Positions 26,610 through 35,133 are shown, counted from the stretch's first letter. The stretch: 64,000 nucleotides of DNA from Gammaproteobacteria bacterium (GCA_026706385.1 JAPOYV010000057.1:1-64000); one strand, 5' to 3'. Notes: generated by a model from the sequence alone, not told the origin. Program-made: numbers and translations.

Positions 26610-27241
26610 TGCGATGCCTCCCCGGCGAGTTCGATGGCCCGCGGCACGCCGGCCAGGCAGTCGAGCGCGAGTCCCCAGGGGTTCAGTTCGCGGTCCACGT
26701 CGTAGCGCACGACGCGCACCGGGTAGGCCACGGCGCGGCTCTTGACGCGCTCGCCGAGCACGGTCTCCTCGACCATCAGGTCGAGCGAGACGACCCAGCT
26801 GCCGCCGCCCTCGTCGTAGACGCGCCGCGCGGCATAGCCGCGGCCGGGCAGCTCCCACACGGCGCGCTGGCGTCCGGCCAGTTCGCGCCGGGCGTTGCGC
26901 TCGGCGAAGTCGTCGAGGCGGTCCTGGCGGCACGCGGGGGTCAGGAAGTGCACCAGGCCGTCGAGCTTCGCCCGATACTCGCGCGCCCCGTCGCTCGGCC
27001 AGCGGTAGAGCTGCTGCCAGATGTAGAGCGCGAACGTGTATATGTGGGGCGGCGCCGGCGCGTCGGGGCGCACCGTCGCGCCCGCCGTCAGGTCGGGCGG
27101 GATGTGGATCCGCAGCGAACTCGGCGCCGTCATCCAGCCGACGCCGAGGATCACGGCGAACACGAGCGCGACGCCGACGGCGCCCCACAGCGCGCGGATC
27201 GCCTCCCGCTGGCCGGCGAGCATGTTGCGGTAGCGGCTCAT
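26606..27241 (-). CDS. VirB8/TraE-like membrane protein (PFL_4703 family)
   Basis: 211 residues: a short basic head (MSRYRNMLAGQREAIRALW), one TM helix (AVGVALVFAVILGVGWMTAP), then a periplasmic domain with IHIPPDLTAGATVRPDAPAP, YTFALYIWQQLYRWPSDGAR, and VVSLDLMVEETVLGERVKSR. This matches the ICE equivalent of TraE/VirB8 (TIGR03746). ATGA overlaps with both neighbours. Confidence 0.9.
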   Translation of the reverse strand: MSRYRNMLAGQREAIRALWGAVGVALVFAVILGVGWMTAPSSLRIHIPPDLTAGATVRPDAPAPPHIYTFALYIWQQLYRWPSDGAREYRAKLDGLVHFLTPACRQDRLDDFAERNARRELAGRQRAVWELPGRGYAARRVYDEGGGSWVVSLDLMVEETVLGERVKSRAVAYPVRVVRYDVDRELNPWGLALDCLAGVPRAIELAGEASQ

Positions 27242-27612
27242 CGGGCGCGTCCCCGCGCCCGACGGGCGCGGATGTCCCACACCGCGTTCTCGCGCAGCAT
27301 GGTCTTCGGCTTGAGGTTCCGATCCTCGAGCCAGGCGGCCACCGCGTCGGCGTGGTAGCCCTCGGGCCGGCCGCGCTTCAGGCGGCGCAGCATGCGGGCG
27401 GTGATCCAGATGCCGCCGCCCGCGGCGAGCGCGCCGGCGCCGATGCCGAGCACCGCCTGGCCGGCGAGCGCCGCCAGCGCCGCGCACGCCGGCACCCACA
27501 GCGCCAGGTTGACGAGCCCCGCCATGCGCAGTTCGCCGTCCGAGAGGCCCAGGAACACCGCGGGCGCCCGGTTCAGCCGGTCCGGCAGGAAGGCGATCTC
27601 CTCGTCCGTCAC
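27238..27612 (-). CDS. TraL-like membrane protein (TIGR03750 family)
   Basis: 124 residues, GTG start with GTGA overlap. Opens VTDEEIAFLPDRLNRAPAVF, then two TM helices (LVNLALWVPACAALAALAGQ and GIGAGALAAGGGIWITARML), followed by RRLKRGRPEGYHADAVAAWL, a hallmark of the family. The family is an inner-membrane part of the mating channel. Confidence 0.9.
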   Translation of the reverse strand: MTDEEIAFLPDRLNRAPAVFLGLSDGELRMAGLVNLALWVPACAALAALAGQAVLGIGAGALAAGGGIWITARMLRRLKRGRPEGYHADAVAAWLEDRNLKPKTMLRENAVWDIRARRARGRAR

Positions 27613-27974
27613 GTCAGCACCGTCGCCGACTGCGTGGCGAGGAAGATCACGATCACCAGCAGCACGACGCCGACCGCCCCGTGCATGCCCACCTCGCCCC
27701 AAGTCGCCCGGCCGTCGGACACCTGGCTGTACTTGCTGATGACGTTCTTCGCCACCACCAGGAGCGCGATCGCCGACAGCCCGAGGCCCCCGAGCACGAC
27801 GATGTCGAGCCCGTACGCCTGCAGCATGCCGATAAAGTCGCCCTCGTCGACCGCCCCGCTCGAGGGGTCCGCCACGTCCGGCAGACCGGCCCTCGCCGAC
27901 GTCGCGGCCACCGCCGTGCCGGCAATCGCGCCCAGCCCTCGCAGCACCCGCCACCTTCGTTCCGGTCCCTTCAT
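27609..27974 (-). CDS. Pilin-like membrane protein (PFL_4702 family)
   Basis: 121 residues from ATG at 27974 (AAAGGA in front; GTG at 27980 also possible). N-terminal signal (VLRGLGAIAGTAVAATSARA), then GLPDVADPSSGAVDEGDF, and two TM helices (DIVVLGGLGLSAIALLVVAK and GMHGAVGVVLLVIVIFLATQ). This is the TIGR03745 type, the likely pilin subunit or TrbC/VirB2-like component. Upstream lies a tandem GGAGT/GGAAT-like run (27975-28018). Confidence 0.9.
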   Translation of the reverse strand: MKGPERRWRVLRGLGAIAGTAVAATSARAGLPDVADPSSGAVDEGDFIGMLQAYGLDIVVLGGLGLSAIALLVVAKNVISKYSQVSDGRATWGEVGMHGAVGVVLLVIVIFLATQSATVLT

Positions 27975-28018
27975 TCCTTTCACTCCAATCACTCCTTTCA
28001 ACTCCTTCTCCGTTGTCT

Positions 28019-28261
28019 TCACCAGGTAACGACCGCCAGCAGGACGACCGTCAGGAACACCGCGCGGAGCGCCTGGCCCCCGGCCTCGCCGGGCATCGAG
28101 CCGCCCGCGCTCCAGTTCTTGTAGGCGTGGAACACCACCCAGGCGCACCAGACGATCGCCAGCGCGCAGACGAGCCCCGCGCAGAGCGCGAGCAGCTCGG
28201 TCTCCGTCACCGGCGAGCCGGGGTTCGCGCCGCGAAACGCGGACTGCTGGTCGGGATCCAT
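28019..28261 (-). CDS. Small ICE membrane protein (PFL_4701 family)
   Basis: 80 residues: MDPDQQSAFRGANPGSPVTE, TM helix (LLALCAGLVCALAIVWCAWV), FHAYKNWSAGGSMPGEAGGQ, then a second helix ending VVLLAVVTW. The F-x-AYKNW motif identifies the TIGR03758 family. It is next to the pilin-like gene in all such operons I know. Confidence 0.92.
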   Translation of the reverse strand: MDPDQQSAFRGANPGSPVTETELLALCAGLVCALAIVWCAWVVFHAYKNWSAGGSMPGEAGGQALRAVFLTVVLLAVVTW

Positions 28262-28271
28262 TCCGTTCCCC

Positions 28272-28925
28272 CTACAGGTACTTCTTGAACGACGCGGCGA
28301 CGATCAGCACGGATGCGCCGAACAGCGCCGCGCCCGGGACGATCACGGCCGTCGGGTGCGCCGCGAACGGGATCGCCAGATACACGAACGCCGCGGCGGC
28401 CAGCACCTTCGGCGCGCCGCGCTTGGCGGCGTGGTAGACGCCGCCGAACTCGCGCCCCGCCGACCAGCGGCGGATGTCGCGCAGCGTCAACCCGCCGGCC
28501 AGTCCCGCCAGGCCGAACAGCGCGAACGCCGGGATCGAGAACGCGAGCAGCACGACGCGCACGACGAGCACCTGAATGGTCCACAGTGCCGCCTTCACGT
28601 ACTCGTCGACGCGCGCCGCGCCGCCCAGCCAGCGCAGGGTCGCGGCCAGGCCCGTCCACTCGAACGCGTAGAAGTAGCCCCGCTCGGCGCCGCGCAGGAT
28701 GCCCGCCGCGAACGGCCTGAAGTCGTCGTTCAGGTAGCCGGCCTCGCGGCGCAGCACGTTGGCGGCGTGCTCCGCGCCCTCGAGCGGCCACCACCAGGTC
28801 ATGCCGATCCACTCGACCGCCACCGAGACCACCGCCGACAGCGCCAGGCACCCGGCCGCGGAACGCACGCGGCTGCGCCGCCGTTCGGTCCGGACCGGCT
28901 CCCGCACGCGCGCCGCCTCAGCCAC
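28272..28925 (-). CDS. ICE membrane protein (PFL_4697 family)
   Basis: 217 residues with four predicted TM helices. Key segments: VAVEWIGMTWWWPLEGAEHA, LNDDFRPFAAGILRGAERGY, VLVVRVVLLAFSIPAFALFG, and GLTLRDIRRWSAGREFGGVY. This pattern, with WxxWxxxEHA near the start and DIRRWxxGREsgfvYH-like sequence in the middle, matches TIGR03747. It overlaps the coupling protein stop by 8 bases. Inner membrane; partner of TraD. Confidence 0.9.
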   Translation of the reverse strand: MAEAARVREPVRTERRRSRVRSAAGCLALSAVVSVAVEWIGMTWWWPLEGAEHAANVLRREAGYLNDDFRPFAAGILRGAERGYFYAFEWTGLAATLRWLGGAARVDEYVKAALWTIQVLVVRVVLLAFSIPAFALFGLAGLAGGLTLRDIRRWSAGREFGGVYHAAKRGAPKVLAAAAFVYLAIPFAAHPTAVIVPGAALFGASVLIVAASFKKYL

Positions 28926-30978
28926 CGGCCGCCTCCGCGGGGTCCGCCGCGGCCCACCAGGACGTGCCCGGGCGGTAGCGCCGCTCCATGTCGTCGGTCA
29001 GCTCCGCGAACGCCGCGGACGGGTCCCGCCGGCCGCCCGCCGGCAGCGGCAGGCGCACCTTCCACAGCACGCCGCCCTCGAGCAGGGCGAACGCCTCGCC
29101 CTTGGGCAGCCGGGTCACGTCGTGCGGCTCCAGCATGGTCGCCTTCGAACTCGTGATCCGGTCCTCGTGGCGGGAGCTGAAGTCGACGTCCGTCGAGGGA
29201 TCGGAAGAATCCGTGTAGCCTGCGATCTGGGTCAGCTCGACCACGTTCACGCTCGGCAGCTGGTCGGTCAGCAGCGCCGCCGTGTCCACGTCCTTGACGC
29301 GGAACATCACCAGCGAGTTGAAGTTGCCCGACACCTGCCGCGCCTTGGACGCGTCCCCGGTCTTCGCCTGGATGTCGGAGAAGGTCTGCGTGTACGCCGT
29401 CACCTGCACCCCGGCGGCGCCGCCCTTGTTCAGGAGCGGGATGAACTCGTCGCCCATCAGTTCGTTGAACTCGTCCATGTGCACGACGATCGGGTGCCGC
29501 GGCGCCTCGAGGCCGTCGAACAGGCCGTGCGCGTCGCCGTGCTTGTAGCGCTCGCCGGCGTAGCTGACGAGGTCCGCGAACATCGAGTTGCCGACCGCGG
29601 CGGCCACCGGGGCGTCGGAGAGGGCGTCCAGGCCGACGTAGACGACCAGCTTCTGGTTCACCACGCGGCGCCAGTCCCACACCGGCCGCGCGTCGTCCAT
29701 GTCCAGGTAGTCGGGGCTCAGGAGCTCCCCCGCCTTGCCCGTGGTGAGCTTCTCCAATAGAGGAAGAAGGCTCGCGACGAGCTTGTCGAAGTAGGTCTTC
29801 TCGTAGCGCATCGCCGAGCGCAGACCGTCCAGGACCTCGTCGCCGAGGCCCTTCTCCAGCATCGCCTGCTCGAACGCCACCAGCCGCGGCGAGCGGCCCG
29901 CCATGTGCCGCGGCGGCCGGTCCCGGCGCCGCTCGATCGCCGCCACCGCGCCCAGCACGTCCGGCCGGTCCGCGAAGTAGGACTCGGCGTAGGACAGGCA
30001 CAGCTCGTCGATATTGGTGACGTGCCTCAGGATCGTGCGGTAGTCGGGGCGCTGGCCGAGCGCGGTGACCGCGCGCGCGACGACGTTGACGAAGCGCCAC
30101 ACGAACTCGCGGAATACCGCCGACTGCCCCTCGCCGGAGACCTGCCCGGAGACGCGCGTCGCGACCTCGGTGACGCGGTGGAACTGGCCGACGCCGTTGT
30201 AGCGGCTCGAGATCTCCGGGTAGCCGAGGTGGAACAGCACGAAGTCGCCCGCCCGGTCCGCCGCCGCGCAGGCGTCGCGCACGGCGCGCAGGAGGTCCGC
30301 GTCGCCCTTCGGGTCGAACACCACCACGGCCTCGCCGCGGCGGATGTCCTGGGTCGCCGCCACCTCCAGCATGCGGGTCTTGCCGACCTGCGTGGTGCCG
30401 AGCACCAGCGTGTGCCCGGAGCGGTCGGCGAGGGGCAGTTCGACGTTCTCCTCGCGCGTCTCGACGCCGTGCAGCCAGGACAGGCCGCCAACCGGCGGCG
30501 GGGCGCGGAACGGGTTGCCCGGCAGGTCGGCGGCGAGCAGCCGGCCGACCGGTGCGAGGCCGCCGCGGCCGCGGTCCGCCGCGCAGCCGTGCGCCCAGCG
30601 CGCGAGCCGACCCGGCTCGACGAACCTGCGGAACCGGGTCTTGCGGCAGTCGTGCAGGCGCTGCGTGTGGCGCTCGCCCCAGCGGAAGCCGCGGCCCAGG
30701 TAGAGGCGGTCGGCGCTCACCGGGATGCGCTCGGCGCGCATGGAGAACCGGCGGCGGCGGCGCAGGTTGCGCTGGTAGCGCACGATGCGCAGGCCCCGCG
30801 CGAACCACCAGCAGCCGACCGCGCCCAGCGCGGCGGCCGTGCCGTACCCGACGTCCGGGGTCATCATGACGTACTCGGGGCCGAGCGCGGCGGCCGCGCC
30901 GCACAGCACCGAGACCGCCCCCGCGGTCAGTTCGGCGGGCGGGCGCAGCAGCGCCTCGACGGGATGGCCGCCGATCAT
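28918..30978 (-). CDS. traD: Coupling protein TraD, SXT/TOL type
   Basis: 686 residues. Two N-terminal TM helices (about 17-60), then a FtsK/HerA-type ATPase: Walker A in HTLVLGTTQVGKTRMLEVAA, Walker B-like VVVFDPKGDADLLRA, LVVYVGLDALSD, and HMDEFNELMGDEFIPLLNKG with GVQVTAYTQTFSDIQAKTGD. This is the SXT/TOL subfamily (TIGR03743). It brings the relaxase-DNA complex to the secretion channel. No relaxase gene lies beside it here. Confidence 0.95.
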   Translation of the reverse strand: MIGGHPVEALLRPPAELTAGAVSVLCGAAAALGPEYVMMTPDVGYGTAAALGAVGCWWFARGLRIVRYQRNLRRRRRFSMRAERIPVSADRLYLGRGFRWGERHTQRLHDCRKTRFRRFVEPGRLARWAHGCAADRGRGGLAPVGRLLAADLPGNPFRAPPPVGGLSWLHGVETREENVELPLADRSGHTLVLGTTQVGKTRMLEVAATQDIRRGEAVVVFDPKGDADLLRAVRDACAAADRAGDFVLFHLGYPEISSRYNGVGQFHRVTEVATRVSGQVSGEGQSAVFREFVWRFVNVVARAVTALGQRPDYRTILRHVTNIDELCLSYAESYFADRPDVLGAVAAIERRRDRPPRHMAGRSPRLVAFEQAMLEKGLGDEVLDGLRSAMRYEKTYFDKLVASLLPLLEKLTTGKAGELLSPDYLDMDDARPVWDWRRVVNQKLVVYVGLDALSDAPVAAAVGNSMFADLVSYAGERYKHGDAHGLFDGLEAPRHPIVVHMDEFNELMGDEFIPLLNKGGAAGVQVTAYTQTFSDIQAKTGDASKARQVSGNFNSLVMFRVKDVDTAALLTDQLPSVNVVELTQIAGYTDSSDPSTDVDFSSRHEDRITSSKATMLEPHDVTRLPKGEAFALLEGGVLWKVRLPLPAGGRRDPSAAFAELTDDMERRYRPGTSWWAAADPAEAAGG

Positions 30979-31048
30979 TCCGGCGGCTCCGCCGCGAACG
31001 GGAAGGAGAGGGGCCCCGACAACACGGCGATGCGACCTCCGCCCCGGT

Positions 31049-31732
31049 TCATTCCACCGCCGACCAGCGTCCGGCGCGCCGCGCCCAAACGGCCGGCCCG
31101 TCGTCCGGGACGCCGCCGTCGCCGTGGTTCACCGTGATCCGCCCGCGCCGCACCTCGGCGGCGTCGACGCCGTGCGCCGACGCCCAGGCGCGCAGATCCT
31201 CGTCGTCCGCCGCGCCGCGCACGTAGACGTCCACCGGCGCGGCGCCGCGCAGGTAGTCGCGCAGCGTCCGGGCGCAGTCCGCGCAGTCCCGGTCGACCAC
31301 GACCGCGTAGCGCTCCGCGGTCGGGGCGGGGGCAGGGGCCGCGAGGCGCGGCTGGCGGGGAAAGAGTCGGGCCCAGGCCGCCTGCACGGCGCGCTCGAAG
31401 GCCAGCTCGCCCTCCACCCGGGCGTGCTCCGCCATGACGAACGCCTCCGCGTAGCGGCGGCGCTCCGCGTCTGTGCGGGCGTGCGCGCCCAGAACGAGAA
31501 CGGGGTCGGCGTCCGGCGTCCAGACGCCGCGGCGGCCCCGCATGAGTTCCTCGTAGCGCGCCCAGTCCTCTGCCGACAGGTCCCACACCGCCGCGCGGCG
31601 TTCGCTGTCCCGGACCTCGGTTTGGACGACCTCGAGGTCGACGGTCTCGGCGCCGGTCGCGGACGGTGCCGTCGACGCAAGGCCCGCCGCGAGCAGCGCC
31701 CGCGCAACCACCCGGCCCGCGTCCGCCGTCAA
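31049..31732 (-). CDS. ICE periplasmic protein (PFL_4693 family)
   Basis: I chose TTG at 31732, which overlaps the previous stop (TTTGA), because it gives a signal peptide (TADAGRVVARALLAAGLAST, cleaved near TGA-ETV). A GTG a few codons later would also work. The mature part has WDLSAEDWARYEELMRGRRG, then YAVVVDRDCADCARTLRDYL with a C-x2-C pair in a thioredoxin-like context, and VYVRGAADDEDLRAWASAHG. This is the TIGR03759 family, often the first transfer gene. Confidence 0.88.
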   Translation of the reverse strand: MTADAGRVVARALLAAGLASTAPSATGAETVDLEVVQTEVRDSERRAAVWDLSAEDWARYEELMRGRRGVWTPDADPVLVLGAHARTDAERRRYAEAFVMAEHARVEGELAFERAVQAAWARLFPRQPRLAAPAPAPTAERYAVVVDRDCADCARTLRDYLRGAAPVDVYVRGAADDEDLRAWASAHGVDAAEVRRGRITVNHGDGGVPDDGPAVWARRAGRWSAVE

Positions 31733-31998
31733 AGGGCCAGCTCCAGCGCGACCGGCGCCTGGGGATCGAAGATCTGCGGCTCCTTCACCAGCGACTCGCG
31801 CGGCACGGCGCTCAGCCGCCCGCCGGTGCCGCGGGCGACCATCCGCGTCGCGGCCTCCACCCGGATCGCCAGCGCCGGGCTCGCCTTGCGGTGTCCGCCG
31901 CCCAGCTGGTAGAGGTACGCCTCGGTCGTCCCGCACGCCTCCGCCACCCAGGCGCGTTCGCGCTTGGTGGCGCGCTTGTTGAAGACCTTGAGCTTCAT
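31729..31998 (-). CDS. Cro/YdaS-like DNA-binding protein
   Basis: 89 residues: MKLKVFNKRATKRERAWVAE, then ACGTTEAYLYQLGGGHRKAS, an HTH typical of Cro/YdaS antirepressors, followed by PALAIRVEAATRMVARGTGG. The start at 31998 has no ribosome site, so it may be leaderless or use the longer start at 32016. It is divergent from a CI-like repressor and is the first gene of the transfer operon, so it probably takes part in switching transfer on and off. Confidence 0.82.
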   Translation of the reverse strand: MKLKVFNKRATKRERAWVAEACGTTEAYLYQLGGGHRKASPALAIRVEAATRMVARGTGGRLSAVPRESLVKEPQIFDPQAPVALELAL

Positions 31999-32009
31999 GC
32001 TTAATGAAC

Positions 32010-32024
32010 GTAGCAACGTGCTAC
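32010..32024. promoter_or_regulatory. Operator-like inverted repeat upstream of cro-like gene
   Basis: GTAGCA-ACG-TGCTAC. On the minus strand it overlaps the end of a possible promoter, TTGCAA with 17 bases to TACGTT. Binding here should block the transfer operon. Confidence 0.6.
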
Positions 32025-32055
32025 CTATCTTGCAATCGCCGCGCTTGACTTTTTA

Positions 32056-32077
32056 CTTATCATTTAGCTAAATGATA
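32056..32077. promoter_or_regulatory. 20-bp perfect palindrome and 17-bp dyad, copy 2
   Basis: TATCATTTAGCTAAATGATA (32058-32077) is a perfect palindrome. It contains the dyad CTTATC-ATTTA-GCTAAA (32056-32072). TTGACT at 32045-32050 gives a -35 for the repressor gene, and TAAATG at 32069-32074 a weak -10 inside the palindrome. Confidence 0.7.
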
Positions 32078-32104
32078 CGAACCGCGCCGAACACGACCGA
32101 GCCG

Positions 32105-32740
32105 ATGCGCCGCCACATCCACACCGTCCGCCTCGACAACCTGCGCCGCCTCGTCGACGAGGCCGGCTCCGCCGGGGCGCTCGCGCGGCACGCCGGGTCC
32201 AGCGCCGCCTACTTCAGCCAGCTCCGCTCCGGCCACCGGCGCATGGGGGACGCGCTCGCCGCGCGGCTCGAACGCGCCGCCGGCAGGCCGCGCGGCTGGA
32301 TGGACGAGCCGCACCGCGACGGCGCCGCCGCGGACGACGCGCCCTGGTCGGACGGCGGCGGCTGCCCGCTGATCTCGTGGGTGCAGGCGGGCGCGTGGAC
32401 CGAAGCGCCGGAGTTCCCGGACGCCGAGGCGTACCTGCACTGCCCGGTGAAGAGCGGTCCCGACACCTTCGCGCTGCACGTGATCGGCGAGAGCATGGCG
32501 CCGCGCTTCGAGGACGGCGACCTGATCTTCGTCGATCCCGCCGCCGAGCCGCGCAACCGCAGCTACGTGGTCGTGCGCCGCGGCGACGGCAGCGCCGCCG
32601 CCACCTTCAAGCAGCTCATCGAGGAGGACGGCCGGCGCTACCTCCAGGCCGTCAACCCGGACTGGCCGGGCCGCATCGTCGAGGCCGACCCCGACGCCGC
32701 GATCTGCGGCGTCGTGGTGTTCCGCGGCACCGCCCTGTAG
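32105..32740 (+). CDS. CI-like S24 repressor
   Basis: 211 residues from ATG at 32105. An earlier ATG at 32072 lies inside the palindrome and probable -10, so I prefer the later one. The N-terminal HTH has GSAGALARHAGSSAAYFSQL and RMGDALAARLERAAGR. The C-terminal LexA/CI peptidase domain has the catalytic Ser in FALHVIGESMAPRFEDGD and the Lys in AAATFKQLIEEDGRRYL, with an HxVNPDWP-like AVNPDWPGR. RecA-stimulated self-cleavage would relieve repression and link transfer to DNA damage. Confidence 0.9.
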   Translation: MRRHIHTVRLDNLRRLVDEAGSAGALARHAGSSAAYFSQLRSGHRRMGDALAARLERAAGRPRGWMDEPHRDGAAADDAPWSDGGGCPLISWVQAGAWTEAPEFPDAEAYLHCPVKSGPDTFALHVIGESMAPRFEDGDLIFVDPAAEPRNRSYVVVRRGDGSAAATFKQLIEEDGRRYLQAVNPDWPGRIVEADPDAAICGVVVFRGTAL

Positions 32741-32746
32741 CGCCGC

Positions 32747-32968
32747 CTATCCCGCCGCGCGCCCGGCGCCCACCGGCCCCAGCCCGGACGCGGCGATGCG
32801 CGCCTCGAGCCAGGCGTCGATGTCGGCGACGCGCCAGCCCACGCAGCGCGGCGACAGCTGCACCCGCGGCGGAAACTCCCCGCGCGACAGCAGGCGGTAG
32901 ACGGTGGCCTTGGACAGGCCGGTGACTTCGAGCACCGCCGGCAGGCGGTAGATGTCGATCGGGGGCAT
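32747..32968 (-). CDS. AlpA-type regulator/excisionase
   Basis: 73 residues from ATG at 32968, preceded by GGAGGAGCAGCC. The HTH (IDIYRLPAVLEVTGLSKATV, then YRLLSRGEFPPRVQLSPRCV) and the ending GWRVADIDAWLEARIA are diagnostic of the AlpA/MerR-like family that acts as excisionase or integrase regulator. It is convergent with the repressor gene, 6 bases from its stop. Confidence 0.92.
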   Translation of the reverse strand: MPPIDIYRLPAVLEVTGLSKATVYRLLSRGEFPPRVQLSPRCVGWRVADIDAWLEARIAASGLGPVGAGRAAG

Positions 32969-33144
32969 GGCTGCTCCTCCCTTGCGGGCAAGTGCGTGTC
33001 CCATGCCCCCGCGTCGCAACACGAGATTTTCGATTGCCGCGGTCCGCCTGTCGCGGGCCGCGGGACCGGAACGCGGGGGTGCGCCTTCCTTCCAGATCGC
33101 CTCGGAACCTATCGCCCGGCGCCCGGCCGTGTCAAAACTGTTTC

Positions 33145-33161
33145 CTTAGCATCCTGCGACA
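33145..33161 (+). promoter_or_regulatory. 17-bp dyad, copy 3 (degenerate)
   Basis: CTTAGC-ATCCT-GCGACA, preceded by AAAACTGTTTC. The left half is perfect, the right half is changed. It sits upstream of the AlpA gene on its promoter side. Confidence 0.4.
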
Positions 33162-33253
33162 TCACGCCAGCCCACGGCGGGCCGTCCGGAATCCCGCCGT
33201 TCAGCGGTCCGGCACCCTGAGAAGCCACGCCGCGCCGCCTCCCGCCGCCCCCG

Positions 33254-33270
33254 TTTAGCATGCCGATAAG
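33254..33270 (-). promoter_or_regulatory. 17-bp dyad, copy 4
   Basis: Minus-strand CTTATC-GGCAT-GCTAAA, 230 bases before the duplicated-domain gene. The plus strand reads TTTAGCATGCCGATAAGAG followed by TTTT. Rest of the 33,023-33,500 gap: nothing else convincing. Confidence 0.65.
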
Positions 33271-33500
33271 AGTTTTCCTCTCGCGCCCTCCGTCGCCCCG
33301 CGCTAGGCTCCCCTGCGTTCCGCTGCCGTTGTCGCGACGCCGCCCCGACCGGACCCGGCTCCCGCCTCGGCGGCGGAACGCCAGGCACGACACAGGCCGC
33401 CTGCGGCCGACAGGACCGAACCGTTCATGCCCGAACATCCGCCCCCTCCGGCGCGCCTCTTCCCGATGCCCCCCGCCCGGGACGCCGGCCGGCCCCTCCC

Positions 33501-34667
33501 ATGACCGGCTCGGACGACCACGACGCCCCGAGCCTCGTCCTCCTCGACCGCTGGATCGACCTGCGCGCCGCACTCGACAGCCGCTACGGCGTCGACGCCT
33601 ACCCGTTCGCCGCCGACCGCATCGTCAACGACGCCCGGCGGCGCGGCGCGAGCGACACCCCGCCCAGCCTCGCGTTCTTCCACTTCTGGACCGCCGAATC
33701 CGTCGAGGCGGCCATCGCGTGCTGCGAGCACCACGTCCGCGTCCACCCCCGCGAACTGCCGCGTCCGCCGCCACGCGAACGGCGGCACTTCAACCGCCGC
33801 ATCGACGCCGAAGTCGCCCGCGCCTGCCTCCATGACGCCCGCACGCTCGGGCTGACTCCCGAGCACCTGGTCGGCATCGCCGTCCACGACCTGCTCGCCG
33901 CCGCCGCCCTGCAGGCCGTCCCCCTCGGCTGCATCGACGACGCCGTCGGCTACGTCCTCGACACCGTCGCCCACCTCATCGCGGAAATCGAGCACCACGG
34001 CAACGTGCCCGATCCGCGCACCCTCCCCATACGCGACCCCGCGGCGGACGGCGAGATTCCGGATCCGCCGCCGCCGTGGAGCTACGTCCCCGATCGCCCG
34101 CCGCCCGCCTCGGACGCCGCCGTCCCGCACTTCCGCCGGCACCCCAATCCCAACCCCGCCTTCGGGTACCTCGATCCCGACGACCCCGCCTGGGAGCGCA
34201 CCGACGACTGGATCGCGCTCGTCGAGGACCTCTCGTTCCGCTACGGCTGGTTCGGCTACCCCGACATCGAGACGCGCATCCTGCTGTACGCCTTCGCCGA
34301 GGGTGCCGAGGGCCTCCCCGACAGTCGCTCCGTCAATCACTGGACCGCCGAGCAGATGGCGGCTGCAACCGCCGCCTGCGAGCGGTACGTCCGCGACCGG
34401 CCCCGCGCCCCCCTGCCGTTTCCGCCGCGCGACCTCCGGCCCTACGACGCGGATGCGACCGCCACCGAGATCGCAGCCTTCGCCCGCGCCTGCGAGGCCC
34501 TGCGCCTCGTCCCCGAGGACGTCCTCCTGCTCGCCCTCCACACCCTCTGCGCGGCCGACGCGCCGAACATGCCGCGTGCGCTCCGGACGCTCGGTCTCGT
34601 CGTCGCGGACATCGAGATCCACGGCAACGTCCGCGACCCCGTCGCCGCGCCCGCCGTCGTCCACTAG
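33501..34667 (+). CDS. Protein of two tandem copies of one domain, unknown
   Basis: 388 residues. Copy 1 (about residues 16-173) and copy 2 (about 235-380) share the same landmarks: DRWIDLRAALDSRYG and DDWIALVEDLSFRYG; FHFWTAESVEAAIACCEHHV and NHWTAEQMAAATAACERYV; ALRLVPEDVLLLALHTLC and TLGLTPEHLVGIAVHDLL; HLIAEIEHHGNVPDP and LVVADIEIHGNVRDP. No known motif is obvious. All-helical, soluble. It follows a dyad (33254) and precedes the non-coding RNA-like region, which is its only context. Function unknown. Confidence 0.75.
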   Translation: MTGSDDHDAPSLVLLDRWIDLRAALDSRYGVDAYPFAADRIVNDARRRGASDTPPSLAFFHFWTAESVEAAIACCEHHVRVHPRELPRPPPRERRHFNRRIDAEVARACLHDARTLGLTPEHLVGIAVHDLLAAAALQAVPLGCIDDAVGYVLDTVAHLIAEIEHHGNVPDPRTLPIRDPAADGEIPDPPPPWSYVPDRPPPASDAAVPHFRRHPNPNPAFGYLDPDDPAWERTDDWIALVEDLSFRYGWFGYPDIETRILLYAFAEGAEGLPDSRSVNHWTAEQMAAATAACERYVRDRPRAPLPFPPRDLRPYDADATATEIAAFARACEALRLVPEDVLLLALHTLCAADAPNMPRALRTLGLVVADIEIHGNVRDPVAAPAVVH

Positions 34668-34883
34668 ACCCGAAACCCGCCTCCGCGACGAGGCCGCGCA
34701 TCCCTGCGCGCCTTCCCGGCTGCACCGCGCATCGCCGCACTCCGAAGCCCTCCGCCGCTTCGGCGTCCAGCGCCACCCGTCGCCCCGTCTCGCCAACGCC
34801 GCACCGCGCGCGCCGTGTGACTTCCCGTCCCGCGCCGGCAGACCTCGCCTCGCCGGCACAGCAGCCTCGAACCCCGTCGGCTC

Positions 34884-34935
34884 GCCCCCACGCTGGGTAA
34901 GGGTCCTGGCGGACGCCTGCACCCAGCGTGGGGGC
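34884..34935. repeat. 15-bp perfect inverted repeat, possible oriT or hairpin
   Basis: GCCCCCACGCTGGGT (34884-34898) and ACCCAGCGTGGGGGC (34921-34935) with a 22-base loop. It lies in a 948-base stretch without genes. Long arms flanking a loop are typical of transfer origins, but no nic consensus is recognised. Confidence 0.7.
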
Positions 34936-35133
34936 TCGCCATCCCTGCTAACCGCGCACGGATTTGCGGGCGTGCTCTCCACGCTCCCTCGCACACTGCT
35001 AAACAAACACCGCTTGCCGCCCGCGTCGGCCGCCCCTATCATCCCCGCCGTTCCAAACCGCCGCTCGCCTGCGAGCCGCGTCAGACGCCGGGATCTGGGA
35101 CCCGGACGGCGCCCCGCCAGCCAACAGGGGAGG

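Noticed and set aside
28918..31998. Relaxase of the element
   Set aside because: No HUH or MOBH-type relaxase motif was seen in any ORF of the window; it may lie to the left.
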